DNA of 64,000 nt from Bugulina stolonifera (Eukaryota > Bryozoa > Gymnolaemata > Cheilostomatida > Bugulidae), in NCBI GenBank assembly GCA_935421135.1, contig OW285197.1:434001-498000 (forward strand), read 5' to 3'. Made by a program: the position numbers and the translations under genes. The notes beneath the pieces are model-generated. The model was not told the origin of the DNA and did no database searches. It worked only from the letters and a program-made list of their open reading frames with translations. Positions 60,901 to 64,000 of this stretch are shown piece after piece; within the stretch, counting starts at the first letter, position 1; each line of letters opens with the position of its first letter.

Positions 60901-63900
60901 TGAACATTTTTCACTAGTTTACAAACTAATAATTCAAATGAATTGGTCAAAAAAAACACAAATTTGACATTATGTTTCATGTTTACAAAGTTGAATATTG
61001 TATGCAAAGTCATGTTTTGTTGATTTTCATTCAAATTATGCATTCTGAACATTGCAAAAGTGACTGAAACACATTGTTACAAACAGCAATTTGGTACAAA
61101 ACACACTTAAAACTTACTTTCATGCAATATTGAACATCTTTTACTAGTTTACAAACTAATAACTCAAGTGAATTTGTCAAAAATCACAAATTTGACATTA
61201 TGTTTCATGTTTACAAAGTTGAATATTGCATGCAAAGTCATGTTTTATTGATTTTTATTCAAATTATGCATTCTGAACATTGCAAAAGTGACTGAAACAC
61301 ATTGTTACAAACAGCAATTTGGTACAAAACACACTTAAAACTTACTTTCATGCAATATTGAACATCTTTTACTAGTTTACAAACTAATAATTCAAATGAA
61401 TTGGTCAAAAAAACACAAATTTGACATTATGTTTCATGTTTACAAAGTTGAATATTGTATGCAAAGTCATGTTTTGTTGATTTTCATTCAAATTATGCAT
61501 TCTGAACATTGCAAAAGTGACTGAAACACATTGTTACAAACAGCAATTCGGTACAAAACACACTTAAAACTTACTTTCATGCAATATTGAACATCTTTTA
61601 CTAGTTTACAAACTAATAACTCAAGTGAATTTGTCAAAAATCACAAATTTGACATTATGTTTCATGTTTACAAAGTTGAATATTGCATGCAAAGTCATGT
61701 TTTATTGATTTTTATTCAAATTATGCATTCTGAACATTGCAAAAGTGACTGAAACACATTGTTACAAACAGCAATTTGGTACAAAACACACTTAAAACTT
61801 ACTTTCATGCAATATTGAACATCTTTTACTAGTTTACAAACTAATAACTCAAGTGAATTTGTCAAAAATCACAGATTTTACATTATGTTTCATGTTTACA
61901 AAGTTGAATATTGCATGCAAAGTCATGTTTTATTGATTTGCATTCAAATTATGCATTCTGAACATTGCAAAAGTGACTGAAATACATTGTTACAAACAGC
62001 AATTTGGTACAAAACACACTGAAAGCTTACTTTCATGCAATATTGAACATATTTTACTAGTTTACAAACTAATAACTCAAGTGAATTTGTCAAAAATCAC
62101 AAATTTGACATTATGTTTCATGTTTACAAAGTTGAATATTGCATGCAAAGTCATGTTTTATTGATTTGCATTCAAATTATGCATTCTGAACATTGCAAAA
62201 GTGACTGAAACAAATGTTACAAACAGCAATTCGGTACAAAACACACTTAAAACTCACTTTCATGCAATATTGAACATTTTTCACTAGTTTACAAACTAAT
62301 AATACAAATGAATTGGTCAAAAAAACACAAATTTGACATTATGTTTCATGTTTACAAAGTTGAATATTGTATGCAAAGTCATGTTTTGTTGATTTTCATT
62401 CAAATTATGCATTCTGAACATTGCAAAAGTGACTGAAACACATTGTTACAAACAGCAATTTGGTACAAAACACACTTAAAACTTACTTTCATGCAATATT
62501 GAACATCTTTTACTAGTTTACAAACTAATAACTCAAGTGAATTTGTCAAAAATCACAAATTTGACATTATGTTTCATGTTTACAAAGTTGAATATTGCAT
62601 GCAAAGTCATGTTTTATTGATTTTTATTCAAATTATGCATTCTGAACATTGCAAAAGTGACTGAAACACATTGTTACAAACAGCAATTTGGTACAAAACA
62701 CACTTAAAACTTACTTTCATGCAATATTGAACATCTTTTACTAGTTTACAAACTAATAATTCAAATGAATTGGTCAAAAAAACACAAATTTGACATTATG
62801 TTTCATGTTTACAAAGTTGAATATTGTATGCAAAGTCATGTTTTGTTGATTTTCATTCAAATTATGCATTCTGAACATTGCAAAAGTGACTGAAACACAT
62901 TGTTACAAACAGCAATTTGGTACAAAACACACTTAAAACTCACTTTCATGCAATATTGAACATTTTTCACTAGTTTACAAACTAATAATTAAAATGAATT
63001 TGTCAAAAAAACACAAATTTGACATTATGTTTCATGTTTACAAAGTTGAATATTGTATGCAAAGTCATGTTTTACTGATTTTCATTCAAATTATGCATTC
63101 TGAACATTGCAAAACTGACTGAAAGACATTGTTACAAAATGCAATTTGGTACAAAACACACTGAAAACTTACTTTCGTGCAATATTGAACATCTTTTTCT
63201 AGTTTACAAACTAATAACTCAAGTGAATTTGTCAAAAATCACAAATTTGACATTATGTTTCATGTTTGCAAAGTTAAGTATTGCATGCAAAGTCATGTTT
63301 TATTGATTTTCATTCAAATTATGCATTCTGAACATTGCAAAAGTGACTGAAACACATTTTTACAAACAGCAATTTGGTACAAAACACACTTAAAACTTAC
63401 TTTCATGCAATATTGAACATCTTTCACTAGTTTACAAACTAATAATTCAAGTGAATTTGTCAAAAATCACAAACTTGACATTATGTTTCATGTTTACAAA
63501 GTTGAATATTGCATGCAAAGTCATGTTTTATTGATTTTCATTCAAATTATGCATTCTGAACATTGCAAAAGTGACTGAAAGACATTGTTAAAAAAAGAAA
63601 TTTGGTACAAAACACACTGAAAACTTACTTTCGTGCAATATTGAACATCTTTTACTGGTTTACAAACTAATAACTCAAGTGAATTTGTCAAAAATCACCA
63701 ATTTGACATTATGTTTCATGTTTGCAAAGTTAAATATTGTATGCAAAGTCATGTTTTATTGATTTTCATTCAAATTATGCATTCTGAACATTGCAAAAGT
63801 GACTGAAACACATTGTTACAAACAGCAATTTGGTACAAAACACACTTAAAACTTACTTTCATGCAATATTGAACATCTTTTACTAGTTTACAAACTAATA

Positions 63901-64000
63901 ACTCAAGTGAATTTGTCAAAAATCACAGATTTTACATTATGTTTCATGTTTGCAAAGTTAAATATTGTATGCAAAGTCATGTTTTATTGATTTTCATTCA
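30905..64000 (+). repeat. 228-bp satellite array with nested higher-order repeats
   Basis: The marker GCATTCTGAACATTGC recurs every 228 bp (30937, 31165, 31393 and on), about 145 copies to the window end, all in one orientation. Monomers differ by a few per cent through a limited set of linked variants: AACACATTG / AACAAATG / AGACATTG, TTTGTC / TTGGTCAAAAAAA, CATGTTTTA / CATGTTTTG, and a CAGATTTTAC form. Variants recur in blocks: a 9-monomer block (offset 2050 bp, 30957 and 33007), and a block of about 6 kb at about 42590-48640 recurring at 56045-62100 (offset 13458), part of which (44990-46890) appears again at 62100-64000 (offset 17110). Since 228 is 76 codons, the same 63-codon frame recurs in many copies; it is stopped in every monomer and is not a gene. 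The array continues past the window. Confidence 0.97.

Noticed and set aside
30957..62164. Dozens of near-identical 63-92 codon ORFs
   Set aside because: Each is the same phase of the 228-bp satellite, with a stop in nearly every monomer and variants that ignore codon position.
30905..64000. CRISPR-like array
   Set aside because: There are no unique spacers; whole 228-bp monomers repeat, in a clearly eukaryotic context.

Overview
The window looks like a non-coding-rich stretch of an invertebrate metazoan nuclear genome. It is AT-rich, genes are split by short introns with GT..AG boundaries, there is no operon structure, and about three quarters of it is repeat. The self-complementary octamer TACATGTA is scattered through the single-copy parts. 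A marine invertebrate such as a sponge would fit, but nothing seen here fixes the phylum.

Layout. 1-1846 is a palindromic nonamer minisatellite (ATAGAATGC / ATTCTATGC) with a higher-order copy about 982 bp apart. 1847-3790 is mostly single-copy, with one exon-like stretch and two clean hairpins. 3795-7526 and 8983-10428 are two clusters of one ~372-bp tandem repeat. The first cluster is interrupted at 6694-6868 by a 175-bp insertion flanked by a 13-bp target-site duplication; its 3' end folds as a complete type I hammerhead ribozyme, so it looks like a small ribozyme-bearing retroelement (retrozyme). Between the clusters lie a possible terminal exon (7983-8105) and a broken coding fragment (8291-8510).

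10317-12363 (minus strand) holds a three-exon gene whose exons join in phase: an N-terminal C2H2-like finger, a Cys-containing middle, then a Ser-rich tail with a basic cluster. Its last exon runs into the neighbouring repeat. 13590-20405 is a complex of direct and inverted ~523-bp units carrying two copies of a ~290-bp inverted-repeat element (with a matching empty site) and a 170-bp foldback element with an 8-bp duplication. 20659-21646 (minus strand) is the best-supported gene: a three-exon, 187-residue SGNH/GDSL-type hydrolase-like protein with all introns in phase 0.

21650-30900 is mostly non-coding, with several weakly supported exon candidates, including a diverged duplicated 19-nt microexon-like segment. 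From about 30905 to the window end lies one 33-kb satellite array of a 228-bp monomer (about 145 copies) with nested higher-order repeats; a candidate first exon at 30639-30750 sits just before it. No tRNA, rRNA, CRISPR or bacterial feature was seen. The two supported genes show no visible functional link.
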